Assembly: GCA_015059435.1 (NCBI GenBank)
Contig: SVAJ01000001.1
Location: forward strand, 62,001 to 126,000
Direction: 5' to 3'
Length of the DNA stretch: 64,000 bases
Origin: Bacillota bacterium
GTDB taxonomy: Bacteria; Bacillota_I; Bacilli_A; RF39; UBA660
The translations under genes and the position numbers were made by a program. Below are positions 55,744 through 64,000 of the stretch, piece by piece. Under the pieces are notes generated by a model that saw only the letters and a program-made list of their open reading frames with translations, did no database searches and was not told where the DNA came from. Position 1 is the stretch's first letter, and every line of letters starts with the position of its first letter.

Positions 55744-58700
55744 TCTACTCTTCTAAACTTATTATCTATAATTGAATATAAGTAGCATTCTACTTTTTTG
55801 TTAAGTTTATTAGATATTACTTTTCTATATCCATTTAATTGATTATCATATAATGGATCATCAATACTTTTTAATTTATAATCAACTATAATTATTTTTT
55901 CATTATCATCTATCATTAAGTCTATAATACCATGAGAGTAATTATTATCTTCTAAATAAGTAAATTCATATTCTTTATACATATTATTATTTATATTTTC
56001 TTTGATTAATTCTGTATTTAAGAATAGTTCTATTTTATCTTTCATTGTATCAGTAATATCATATAATGAATAATCTGGATTTTTAAAATCAAGTAATTCT
56101 AAAACTTCATGAACTTTAGTACCAAAATCTAATTTTTCTTTTTCTTCTTTTGTGATGATATGAAGTGAATCTTTTGAATAATGGGATTCTTCTTTTTGAT
56201 AAGTATTAATACTTACCCCATTAACTATTAAATCGTCATTATCATTTTTAATACTATTTTCTGCCTTTTTAATTATTTTCAGATAATCTCTTGTCGCTTC
56301 TATATTAGTCTTCTTTATATATGGGATTAATGTGGTATAGATACTTTTCATAATAGACAAGAATGAGTTATATTTACTTCTTTCATATGTTGGGACTAAG
56401 TCTAGTACTTCCTCATCTTCTTCTTGTTCTGGAAGTACTATAATCATTTTTTCTTTTGCTCTAGTTAAAGCTACATATAAAAGTCTAATACGTTCAGATA
56501 TTTCTTCTTTTTTAGTATTTACTTTTAATAGTGTTTTAATAACAGTATCTTTATAATATTCATCTATTTTTGGTAAAACTAAGCCATAAGTATTATCATA
56601 AATTATTTTTTCTCTTAATTCACTTATATTAAATTTTGATGAGAATCCAGCAAAATAACATATTGGGAACTCTAGCCCTTTAGATTTATGAATAGTCATT
56701 ATTTTACAACTATTAGATATATCTTCATTAATATTAAATTTTAAGTCATAATCATGTTCAAATATTTTATCTAGATAATCTATGAAATCATAAATATTAT
56801 TTCCTGAAGATTCATAATCAGATACTAGATTATATAAATATTCACATCGTACTCTGTACTCTTTAATCTTTCCTATAGAAAGTAATTTTTCTTCATAATT
56901 AAATTCATCTAAAATATATTTTAAATAATTAGATGGACTTTCTATATCTATATTATCTATTAAACTTAAACATTTCTTATATAAATCACTTTCTTCATAA
57001 TTATTATTAATGAAGTATTCATATATTTCTTCATCTGTCATTTTATATAAGTAACTTCTTCCTACAGATATGAAACTATATTTATCAAAATCTTTATTTT
57101 TAATAGAAATAATTAGTTTTAATAAGCTTTTAATTACTAATATATCTTTATCTTTACCAAGGGAAGTATCTTTTAAAATAGATAGAGGTATTTGCATATA
57201 CTCAAATATTTTTTTATATAAATCAAAATTTTTAGATTTATCTAGTAATATTACAAAATCAGAATATTTTATATCTCTTAGTATTTTTGTATCTTTATCA
57301 AACACTTGGAATTTATTTTCTATTTTTTCTTTTATATCATTAGCAATTATAAATGCTTCTTGTTCATCTTTGGTAATTTTTTTTAAGTCATCACTATTAT
57401 AAGTTAAAACATCTATATCATAGTTTTGTTCTGTCTTTCCTTCTTCAATATAAGATGTATTACCAAAGACCATTCTGTGAGTAGCTTTATAGTCAGCTCC
57501 TCCTATTTCATCATCCATGAATAAATCAAATAATAAATTAATATTACTTAATACTTCTTCACGTGATCTAAAATTCTTTAATAAATCTATTTTTATACCA
57601 GCATCAGTATCTCTATATAAATCATATTTATTTTTAAATATATATGGATTAGCATTTCTAAAACGATATATTGATTGTTTAATATCTCCTACCATATAAA
57701 GATTATTATTAGATATCATAGTGATAAATTTTTCTTGAGTATCTGATGTATCTTGATATTCATCTACTAATATTTCATTAAAACTATTAGTTAATTCTTC
57801 ACATATCTCAGGATTATCTTCTACTACTTTAATTGCTAAATGAGCTATATCTGTAAAACTATAAATATTATTTTCATTTTTATATTCTTCTAATTTTTTA
57901 TTAAGTTTTAACATTATATCTATAATTATTTCTTGATGATTTTTAGTAGATAATATTTCTTCTTTCATTTCATCTATATCATTATATATAGCTAAGTCAT
58001 CTCTAATTTCTTTGGCTAAATTGAATATAGTAGATTTTATTTTTTTACCTGTCTCATCACTATTTCTTGGTGACTGAATTGTTTTATACTCTAATGAGTT
58101 TTTTATTTCATTATAGTTAGTTGCAGTTAATAATTTCTTAAAATTATCTTCTATCTTTGCTACAAAATCCCCATCAAAATAATCATTTAGTTCTATGATT
58201 AAATCTTTCATATTATTAATATTTTTATATATTAAATCTAAATATTCATTTATATATTTATTTATATTTTCTTCATTAAAGTATTTAGAAATATAATTAT
58301 TCAAATATTTTTCTTTATCATATTTTAATTCTATTTTTTTAAAACTAGATAGAATATACTCTTTTAATTCTTTATCATCTTTTAGACAGAAATCATTAAT
58401 TAATTTAGAAAAGTTACTATTAGGAGTTAAATAATACTCATCAAATATTTCATCTAATATTCTTCTTTTTTCTAAATCTATTACTACTTCATCTGTTATT
58501 TTTATATTATTAGTTATATTTAATTTAGTATGATATTTTTTTACTATACTTAGTGAAAATGAATCGAATGTTGTGATATAGGCACCATCTATTAAATCTA
58601 ATTCATCTTTTAATTCTTCTGTTTTAGTAATTGCTTTTCTAATACGTTCTTTCATTTCAGCAGCTGCTGCATTAGTAAAGGTTAAGACTAATAGCTCGTT

Positions 58701-58838
58701 AATATGAATACCACTTGATAGTTTTCTTTTAACTCTTTCTGTAAGTACAGCGGTTTTACCACTTCCTGCTCCAGCTGAAACAATAATATTTTTACCTTCT
58801 AGGTCTATTGCTGATTGTTGTTCTTTAGTCCAAGCCAT
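55734..58838 (-). CDS. addA: ATP-dependent helicase/nuclease AddA
   Basis: Helicase-nuclease subunit for double-strand break processing. 1034 aa. UvrD-type motifs: SAGAGSGKTAVLTERV (Walker A, about 17-32), LTFTNAAAAEMKERI, VDEYQDTSDTQ (Walker B), GDIKQSIYRFR, TIHKSKGLEFPICY, LLYVALTRAKEKM. The C-terminal RecB-type nuclease has HGIIDLMIDDNEKIIIVDYKLK. Overlaps addB by one base. Shorter than Bacillus AddA (about 1230 aa). Confidence 0.95.
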   Translation of the reverse strand: MAWTKEQQSAIDLEGKNIIVSAGAGSGKTAVLTERVKRKLSSGIHINELLVLTFTNAAAAEMKERIRKAITKTEELKDELDLIDGAYITTFDSFSLSIVKKYHTKLNITNNIKITDEVVIDLEKRRILDEIFDEYYLTPNSNFSKLINDFCLKDDKELKEYILSSFKKIELKYDKEKYLNNYISKYFNEENINKYINEYLDLIYKNINNMKDLIIELNDYFDGDFVAKIEDNFKKLLTATNYNEIKNSLEYKTIQSPRNSDETGKKIKSTIFNLAKEIRDDLAIYNDIDEMKEEILSTKNHQEIIIDIMLKLNKKLEEYKNENNIYSFTDIAHLAIKVVEDNPEICEELTNSFNEILVDEYQDTSDTQEKFITMISNNNLYMVGDIKQSIYRFRNANPYIFKNKYDLYRDTDAGIKIDLLKNFRSREEVLSNINLLFDLFMDDEIGGADYKATHRMVFGNTSYIEEGKTEQNYDIDVLTYNSDDLKKITKDEQEAFIIANDIKEKIENKFQVFDKDTKILRDIKYSDFVILLDKSKNFDLYKKIFEYMQIPLSILKDTSLGKDKDILVIKSLLKLIISIKNKDFDKYSFISVGRSYLYKMTDEEIYEYFINNNYEESDLYKKCLSLIDNIDIESPSNYLKYILDEFNYEEKLLSIGKIKEYRVRCEYLYNLVSDYESSGNNIYDFIDYLDKIFEHDYDLKFNINEDISNSCKIMTIHKSKGLEFPICYFAGFSSKFNISELREKIIYDNTYGLVLPKIDEYYKDTVIKTLLKVNTKKEEISERIRLLYVALTRAKEKMIIVLPEQEEDEEVLDLVPTYERSKYNSFLSIMKSIYTTLIPYIKKTNIEATRDYLKIIKKAENSIKNDNDDLIVNGVSINTYQKEESHYSKDSLHIITKEEKEKLDFGTKVHEVLELLDFKNPDYSLYDITDTMKDKIELFLNTELIKENINNNMYKEYEFTYLEDNNYSHGIIDLMIDDNEKIIIVDYKLKSIDDPLYDNQLNGYRKVISNKLNKKVECYLYSIIDNKFRRVESE

Positions 58839-61156
58839 TATTCTTCACCCCCTAAAAATGATAAATCTTCTACTTTATCTAATTGTTTAATATCTTTATC
58901 TTCCATATAACAAATATCTTTGAATTTACAAAATCCGCATGATGATTCTTTATTGTACTCTTTTGGATCAATTTCAAAATCTCGATCTAGTATTTTATCT
59001 ACTTGGTTGTCTATATAATTTTTAGTATATTTAACTAAATTATATAAAGTATCATTATCAATGATTTTTGAATATCTAGAGAAACCTTTTTCTTCAGTAT
59101 AAGACATGCTCTTAATAAGTTCACTCTTTTCATATGTAGTATCAAATCTTTCTAAAACACTAGTTTCATCTGTTGAGTATCCTTGTAGTAAATAACGGGA
59201 TTCTTTTTCTTTTTCTAAATTTTTACTCCATGTAGGATAATTGAATAAAATATTTTGATAATAAATACCTGTAAATATTGGACTTTTAAACACTTTCGAG
59301 TAGTGAATTAAATATAGGTATACAGGTAGTTGCATATGTAATCCATATTTCATTGGTTCTATATGAGTATCAATATTTCCTGTCTTATAATCCACTATAG
59401 AAAAGTATGTATCTTCTATTTTTTGATAATACATAATTTTATCTATATAACCAATAAAATTAACATCTACTTTTTTATCTAGTTTTATAGATAGTTTCTT
59501 TTCATAATATTCATCATTATAACCAGTTAATAAGTTTTGTTTTCTTATTTTATCAATTAGTAATTCTAAATCTTTTTTTATACGAACTAATAATAGTTTT
59601 TCTTTTAAAGATAATTCTCTAGTTTCTAAATATTTTCTATATTCTTCTTCTAAGTCAAAGTTATTATTTCTATATAAAGATAATATCTTATGATACATAG
59701 ATCCTATAAATGCTGGGAATTTATCTTCATACTCTTCTAGTTTTAAAACATATTTTAAATAATATTTAAATTTACATTCATTATATGTATTTAGAGATGT
59801 ATAAGATAAATTTAGGGGATACGGTAAATTCTTTAGATATGTATCTTCATTTATATTAGTATAATTATTTTTATATTCTTTATATGGTATTTTGTAATGA
59901 GTATTTAGTATATTTAAATCATTAGATTTTGTTCCATAAAGATAATAATTATCTAAATATTCACCTAATCTTAATTTATTGTAGATGTCAGAGTATGTAT
60001 ATAAATCTTGTTCTGGTTTTATTATTTCTAGTGACTTTTCATCTATTAAACTAGACTTATAATAATTACTAAATGGACTAGACAATTTATATGATAAAAA
60101 TAAATTATCTATGTTACTTAATATATTAGTTAAAACTAATTTAGATCTTTTATTTAAATACTTTGTAGTATATAAATCTACTTCATCCTTTTCTTTATCT
60201 GTTATATAGTTAATATCTTTTTCTATTTTTGGTAATACATCTTGATTAAATCCTAATACAAATACATATTCATCAGATAAAAAATCTTCATTATATAAAT
60301 CCTTTATATTTACTGCATTAATTAATTTCTTACTAGGTAAATAACTATTTTTTAATTTATCTATTAATATTGTTTTATATATTGGTGATGTTTCATCAAT
60401 ATTAGATAAATCACTAATAATATTAATTAATTTTTTATTAATTATATTTTTACTAGAATCTTCTAAATCTATAGTATTATTAGTTAGATAATCACTAATT
60501 ACTTTAGTAGAACATATACTCTTTTTAAATTTTATATTAATTGGGATATTATAATAAGAGAATAGTTTTTCTAGTGTATATAAATATTCATTAGATATAT
60601 TAGTAAGATAGATTTTATTTATATCTACACCATTAGATAATAGCTCTATTATTTTTAAACATACATAGTTTACTTCTTCTTCTAATGTGTTACATTCTAC
60701 TACTTGTTTATTTAATTCTATATTTTCATATTTAGTATTATAGTTTAATGCTATTTCTTCATATTTTTCTAATTCATAATAGTTTTTAACTATTATTTTT
60801 TTATCTTTTATTATATTTTTAAAAGCTTTATTAAATATTAGTAATTTATTATATATAAGTTCTTTTTTTAATTCTTTTAAGAAGTTTAATTTAGGACTAA
60901 TATATTCTTTATCTATATCTATTACATATAAATTATTTAAGTATACTTTACAAACATCTATATCATAGTTGTATTTATTCATTAAATAGAATATAGCTTC
61001 ATCTGTATATTTATAATAATAATTATCTATAAATTCTTTTTTAGTCATGAACTTAATATTATATAATTTATTATCACTATTAAAAGAATCCAGTAATTTC
61101 ATTTTTTCTTCATTAGGACATATTATAAGTAAATTGTTATCTTTAATATCTAGCAT
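58838..61156 (-). CDS. addB: AddB/RexB-type nuclease subunit, short form
   Basis: 772 aa, versus about 1160 in Bacillus AddB. The N-terminus (MLDIKDNNLLIICPNEEKMK) has no GxGKT Walker A. The C-terminal nuclease is clear: SYTSLNTYNECKFKYYLKYVL (first cluster Cys), FIGSMYHKIL, DVNFIGYIDKIMYYQ, SIVDYKTGN, and the final CGFCKFKDIC, making the four-Cys iron-sulfur staple. The whole helicase-like part is compressed. Partner of addA. Confidence 0.88.
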   Translation of the reverse strand: MLDIKDNNLLIICPNEEKMKLLDSFNSDNKLYNIKFMTKKEFIDNYYYKYTDEAIFYLMNKYNYDIDVCKVYLNNLYVIDIDKEYISPKLNFLKELKKELIYNKLLIFNKAFKNIIKDKKIIVKNYYELEKYEEIALNYNTKYENIELNKQVVECNTLEEEVNYVCLKIIELLSNGVDINKIYLTNISNEYLYTLEKLFSYYNIPINIKFKKSICSTKVISDYLTNNTIDLEDSSKNIINKKLINIISDLSNIDETSPIYKTILIDKLKNSYLPSKKLINAVNIKDLYNEDFLSDEYVFVLGFNQDVLPKIEKDINYITDKEKDEVDLYTTKYLNKRSKLVLTNILSNIDNLFLSYKLSSPFSNYYKSSLIDEKSLEIIKPEQDLYTYSDIYNKLRLGEYLDNYYLYGTKSNDLNILNTHYKIPYKEYKNNYTNINEDTYLKNLPYPLNLSYTSLNTYNECKFKYYLKYVLKLEEYEDKFPAFIGSMYHKILSLYRNNNFDLEEEYRKYLETRELSLKEKLLLVRIKKDLELLIDKIRKQNLLTGYNDEYYEKKLSIKLDKKVDVNFIGYIDKIMYYQKIEDTYFSIVDYKTGNIDTHIEPMKYGLHMQLPVYLYLIHYSKVFKSPIFTGIYYQNILFNYPTWSKNLEKEKESRYLLQGYSTDETSVLERFDTTYEKSELIKSMSYTEEKGFSRYSKIIDNDTLYNLVKYTKNYIDNQVDKILDRDFEIDPKEYNKESSCGFCKFKDICYMEDKDIKQLDKVEDLSFLGGEE

Positions 61157-61207
61157 TTAAATCACCACTTCTATTATATAATTTATTTACTTCAAGAGCA
61201 ACAAAGA

Positions 61208-61236
61208 AAAAAAGAAGCTTACTAAGCTTCTTTTAC
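61208..61236 (-). terminator. Intrinsic terminator of rpmF
   Basis: AAAGAAGCTTA/TAAGCTTCTTT hairpin with T7 on the minus strand; the stop TAG is in the 5' arm. Confidence 0.85.
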
Positions 61237-61428
61237 TTCTACTACATTTTTTCCTTTGTATGTTCCACATTTTGAACAAACTCTATGAGGTTTGATCATT
61301 TCTCCACAACTTGGACATTTTGTCATACCAGGAACTTCAATAGCATTATGACTTCTTCTCATTCTTTTTCTTGTTTTAGAAACTTTACGAAAAGGAACTG
61401 CGAACATTTGAATGTCTAATTTCATCAT
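61222..61428 (-). CDS. rpmF: 50S ribosomal protein L32 with an L27-type Prp cleavage extension
   Basis: 68 aa. From [20 protein letters not shown] onward it is a normal L32 with four zinc Cys (CPSC, CSKC). Ahead of it stands [10 protein letters not shown], where ordinary L32 starts MAVP. The extension matches the L27 extension in this genome (KLDIQLFA). The start is well supported: AGGAGTGATAAT directly before the tandem ATG and no site before the internal ATG of MFAVP. Prp cleavage after FA would restore a normal L32 N-terminus. Follows yceD as in most bacteria. Confidence 0.92.
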   Translation of the reverse strand: MMKLDIQMFAVPFRKVSKTRKRMRRSHNAIEVPGMTKCPSCGEMIKPHRVCSKCGTYKGKNVVEVKEA

Positions 61429-61432
61429 ATTA

Positions 61433-61900
61433 TCACTCCTCTTTAAAATCTTTTAATAAATCACTAAATGGATTATTGTTTTTTACTAGTTCATCTTCAC
61501 TAACTAACTTCCATCCATCCCCGTGAAATTTACTGAGATCTTTAACCTTAGTAAACTGTAAGGGGACCTCTAGTACAATATTTTCCCACAAAAATGAGAA
61601 TATATCAAGTGTATTTTCATTTTTTTTGCAATTTTCTTCCAAAATATCGTCATATTTGATAGAAAATGGGTATTCTACAGGCTCTAGAGAGATAGAATCC
61701 TCTATAATTAGGTTACCTTCGATAGTAGCTTCTACTCTGTCTTCTTCATCGCTTCCTAAATATATTCTTCCATCTACTGCAATATCTTCAACAGATATAA
61801 CTAGATTTTTATCAATATATTCTTCCGGAAGATTATACTTACCACTAATTGATATTTCTTCTATTGTTTTACTATATAATAGGCTTAAATCTATATCCAT
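61433..61900 (-). CDS. yceD: YceD-family 23S rRNA accumulation protein (DUF177)
   Basis: 155 aa. Beta-rich with [36 protein letters not shown], the family [18 protein letters not shown], and the tail [13 protein letters not shown]. Two-thirds of bacteria carry it just before rpmF, as here (4-base gap). One of the usual CxxC Cys positions is not obvious. Confidence 0.87.
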   Translation of the reverse strand: MDIDLSLLYSKTIEEISISGKYNLPEEYIDKNLVISVEDIAVDGRIYLGSDEEDRVEATIEGNLIIEDSISLEPVEYPFSIKYDDILEENCKKNENTLDIFSFLWENIVLEVPLQFTKVKDLSKFHGDGWKLVSEDELVKNNNPFSDLLKDFKEE

Positions 61901-61911
61901 ATTTCCTCCTA

Positions 61912-62484
61912 TTATTTAGCTTTAGCTAAATCATTATTAGCTTCTACTATTTGAATTAATCCATGATAATGCATATTATCTTTAGCTTGAGCATCATTAG
62001 ATGTCCATACTCTAATAGTATAATTTCTTTCTTCTAAAGCATCTACTTTTTCTATTTTTAAAGTATTGTCTTCTAATTCACTTAATTTATAAATTTTGTT
62101 ATATTTTTTTCCTTTAATAGAAACTTTTATAACATCTTTATTTATTAAAGAGCTAGAACAGTTATCTTCTTTTATTGCATTTTCGTTATCTACAAGTTTG
62201 ATTCTATAACTTACTGGTACTGTCAAATTATTTTTAACAGTAAATGTATATGACTTAGATGATAATCCTACTGAATCAGTTACAGGAGTTATCTTATTTA
62301 ATGTAACCATATCACCAGTTTTTTCATGAAATATTATATCTAAAGATGATGATGTGTAATCAACATTTCTTTCTTTTTGAAATTTATAATATATGTGATG
62401 AGTTGCGAAAACTGCAAATAATAGGATAAGTACTATTATCAAGATATTTTTAATAATTTGTTTTTTATAATAATTGTTATACAT
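61912..62484 (-). CDS. Membrane-anchored beta-sandwich-like surface protein (paralogue of 19342-19992)
   Basis: 190 aa: short basic start, membrane helix (about 11-28, IKNILIIVLILLFAVFATHH), then an external beta-rich domain with DIIFHEKTGDMVTLNKI, KSYTFTVKNNLTVPVSYRI, and the ending RNYTIRVWTSNDAQAKDNMHYHGLIQIVE. The ending and the SYTFTVKN strand match the protein at 19342-19992. No sorting signal. Own promoter at 62502-62530; AGAGGTG before the ATG. Confidence 0.7.
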   Translation of the reverse strand: MYNNYYKKQIIKNILIIVLILLFAVFATHHIYYKFQKERNVDYTSSSLDIIFHEKTGDMVTLNKITPVTDSVGLSSKSYTFTVKNNLTVPVSYRIKLVDNENAIKEDNCSSSLINKDVIKVSIKGKKYNKIYKLSELEDNTLKIEKVDALEERNYTIRVWTSNDAQAKDNMHYHGLIQIVEANNDLAKAK

Positions 62485-62501
62485 AATACACCTCTTTAAA
62501 T

Positions 62502-62530
62502 ATGATAATATTTTGTTTTAATTTAGTCAA
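62502..62530 (-). promoter_or_regulatory. Sigma-A promoter of the gene at 61912-62484
   Basis: Minus strand: TTGACT (62525-62530), 17-base spacer, TATCAT (62502-62507). Downstream yceD-rpmF may be read from it too. Confidence 0.65.
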
Positions 62531-62571
62531 GAAATTAGACCTTTAAATAACTATATTTACATTATACTTTA

Positions 62572-63996
62572 CTAATTGAATTTTGATTTTCTCATATATA
62601 GTCTTTTATTATTTCTTTCTGATTGAATAAGACGTTTTTCTTCTTTTGTTTTATTCTTTTCTCTTTCTAATTCGTTCATTAGTTTATCAGCTAGTTTTAT
62701 ATTGCCTGTTTCATATAATCCTTTTATTAGTTTTAATTTATCAACTATTTCATACTCATAGTAGTCTTCCATTTTTAATTCTTTTTTATGAAGTTTTTCC
62801 TTATTGCTTTTTAGTTGATTCTTAATATTATTTAATGACTTTATTTTTTTACTATCTAGGATATCATTTAAAGTATTAGCCTCATTCATTCTTCTGTCAG
62901 CTCTTACTAATTTTCCAAACTTTGTTTCTAAGATAAATAAATATAAATTACATTTAGAATACTTTTCACCACTTTTTTCATCATACTTTAATAAAGTTTC
63001 ATATGCATCATAATTTCTTAAATCTTTATAATAAGCTTTTCCAATATAATAATAGAATATAGGATGATTTGTCATTATTAATCCTGTTTTATAGTAATCA
63101 AGTGCTAATTCATAATCTTTATTATTTAAAGCATCTCTTCCTTTTTCAATACAACCATTATATATATCTTTTTCTTCATCAGATAAAGATATGTACTTTT
63201 TCTTTTCTTCTAGTTTATTTCTTAAATAACTATTAAGAATAACTGCTGTTTTTGTTTTTGGTTCTTCTATATTATTAATTATTCTTTCAGCAGTATTATG
63301 ATCATACTCTATCAAAGCATTAAGCATTCTATAAAATGTTTTTATTCTTGTTTTAGTTTCCTCTTTATTATAAATATTTGATTTTTGTTTCTTTGATACT
63401 TTGATTATCTTATATACTGGTTCTGTATCGATTGTAATATTTTTTTCTTTTAACTTTTGATCTAATTCACTTAGTAAATTCATCATATTATTGTAATCTG
63501 ACGAATCATTGTAGTTAATTATTTTATTATATAAATCAATTATTTCTTCATCTTTTGTATTTTCAATAGTGTTATTAATATTATTGGTTACTTTAAAAGT
63601 AAATTCATTATTGTACTCAGAATTTATATATTTTTCTAACATATTTATTGATAAATCTATAAATGGAGCATCTTTATCACAACAATCTTTATATTTATAT
63701 AGATATATTAATGCACTAGCATATCTTTCTTCTATAAGAGCTACTTTATATAAATTATAATATGCTGTTTTATAGTTTTCCTTTTTTACTAATAACTGAT
63801 TAAAATATTTTTTTGCTTCTTTGATATTTCCTTTTTTTAACATTAATTTACCTATATAGATATTACAAAAATCTTCTTCTGTTTTATGTTGTGAAAGAAT
63901 TCCTAATTCTCTATATATATAATTATACTCGTCTTCTGTTATAGTCTTATTATCAAGTAGTTCTGCTATAACCTTTTTTGTTTGTTTTCTATTCAT
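62572..63996 (-). CDS. TPR-repeat protein of unknown function
   Basis: 474 aa from ATG 63996; only 4 bases remain upstream, so a longer N-terminus outside the window cannot be excluded. Soluble, almost all helical. TPR-like units are visible: YIGKLMLKKGNIKEAKKYFNQLL (about 47-69), YYNLYKVALIEERYASALIYLYKYK (about 79-103), CIEKGRDALNNKDYELALDYYKTGL (about 282-306) and HPIFYYYIGKAYYKDL. Basic charged C-terminus (REKNKTKEEKRLIQSERNNKR). Probably a scaffold; no partner is indicated. Confidence 0.75.
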   Translation of the reverse strand: MNRKQTKKVIAELLDNKTITEDEYNYIYRELGILSQHKTEEDFCNIYIGKLMLKKGNIKEAKKYFNQLLVKKENYKTAYYNLYKVALIEERYASALIYLYKYKDCCDKDAPFIDLSINMLEKYINSEYNNEFTFKVTNNINNTIENTKDEEIIDLYNKIINYNDSSDYNNMMNLLSELDQKLKEKNITIDTEPVYKIIKVSKKQKSNIYNKEETKTRIKTFYRMLNALIEYDHNTAERIINNIEEPKTKTAVILNSYLRNKLEEKKKYISLSDEEKDIYNGCIEKGRDALNNKDYELALDYYKTGLIMTNHPIFYYYIGKAYYKDLRNYDAYETLLKYDEKSGEKYSKCNLYLFILETKFGKLVRADRRMNEANTLNDILDSKKIKSLNNIKNQLKSNKEKLHKKELKMEDYYEYEIVDKLKLIKGLYETGNIKLADKLMNELEREKNKTKEEKRLIQSERNNKRLYMRKSKFN

Positions 63997-64000
63997 CTGT

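Noticed and set aside
1-64000. CRISPR arrays, insertion sequences, prophage or integration sites
   Set aside because: No regularly spaced repeats, transposase, integrase or phage genes were found in the window.

Overview
This is a very AT-rich, gene-dense bacterial chromosome segment. Nearly all genes lie on the minus strand; the exceptions are lexA, an alpha/beta hydrolase, a small spore-type membrane peptide and sspI. TGA works as a stop (for example at 24301 and 31394) and Trp is TGG, so the Mycoplasma code is not in use. Gene order (rpsU-yqeY-yqfC-yqfD-ybeY-dgkA-cdd-era-yqzL-recO-glyS, rplU-prp-rpmA-obg, gerE-gerM, sspI next to a SpoU methyltransferase) follows the Bacillus pattern. Together with three T-box leaders this points to Bacillota, class Bacilli. 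The low GC content, single-chain GlyRS and trimmed operons suggest an uncultured, gut-type lineage near Erysipelotrichia/Mollicutes relatives. Unlike Mollicutes it keeps spore genes (yqfC, yqfD, spoIIIAH, gerE, gerM, sspI), and three of their upstream regions carry recognisable sporulation promoters (sigma-E, sigma-K, sigma-G type).

Layout. 1-12.3 kb: hisS (cut by the left edge) with its His T-box, an acyl-CoA ligase, an AI-2E-type exporter, dtd-rel, secDF-comN, pyk and a divergent ClpX-like AAA+ ATPase. 12.3-20 kb: mutM-polA, then a divergent SOS module (lexA and an unannotated 55-aa membrane peptide sharing LexA boxes), tcdA, an unknown gene, a stand-alone structured RNA and a hydrolase. 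19.3-31 kb: a membrane beta-protein and class B sortase, glyS with a very short T-box, a transglutaminase-like protein, the recO/era/ybeY/yqfCD cluster, a metallopeptidase-like pair and rpsU. 31-34 kb: a compact bacteriocin operon. 34-38.9 kb: tRNA-Arg, gerM, gerE, spoIIIAH and an SDR/YnbB/DUF5684 operon. 39-46.4 kb: a T-box(Ile)-controlled antiporter-ileS2 operon, then trmD-rimM-SpoU methyltransferase-YgjP. 46.5-64 kb: sspI, an HPt-REC protein, obg and the rplU/prp/rpmA cluster, two unknown genes, a second transglutaminase-like gene, addAB, rpmF-yceD, a second membrane beta-protein and a TPR protein.

Main points of interest. (1) A two-peptide bacteriocin locus (31081-34007): a C39-peptidase ABC exporter, a short HlyD-like accessory, two peptides with matched 15-residue double-glycine leaders and exactly one Cys each, and a small membrane protein as candidate immunity factor. 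(2) Ribosomal protein L32 carries an N-terminal extension (KLDIQMFA) almost identical to the Prp-cleaved extension of L27 (KLDIQLFA) in the same window, which suggests Prp processes two ribosomal proteins. (3) A LexA-controlled 55-aa membrane peptide occupies the position of the division inhibitor yneA. (4) The IleRS has a swapped GXHH signature motif. (5) A roughly 185-nt stand-alone structured RNA of uncertain class. Many terminators in this window start inside the coding sequence, with the stop codon inside the hairpin.
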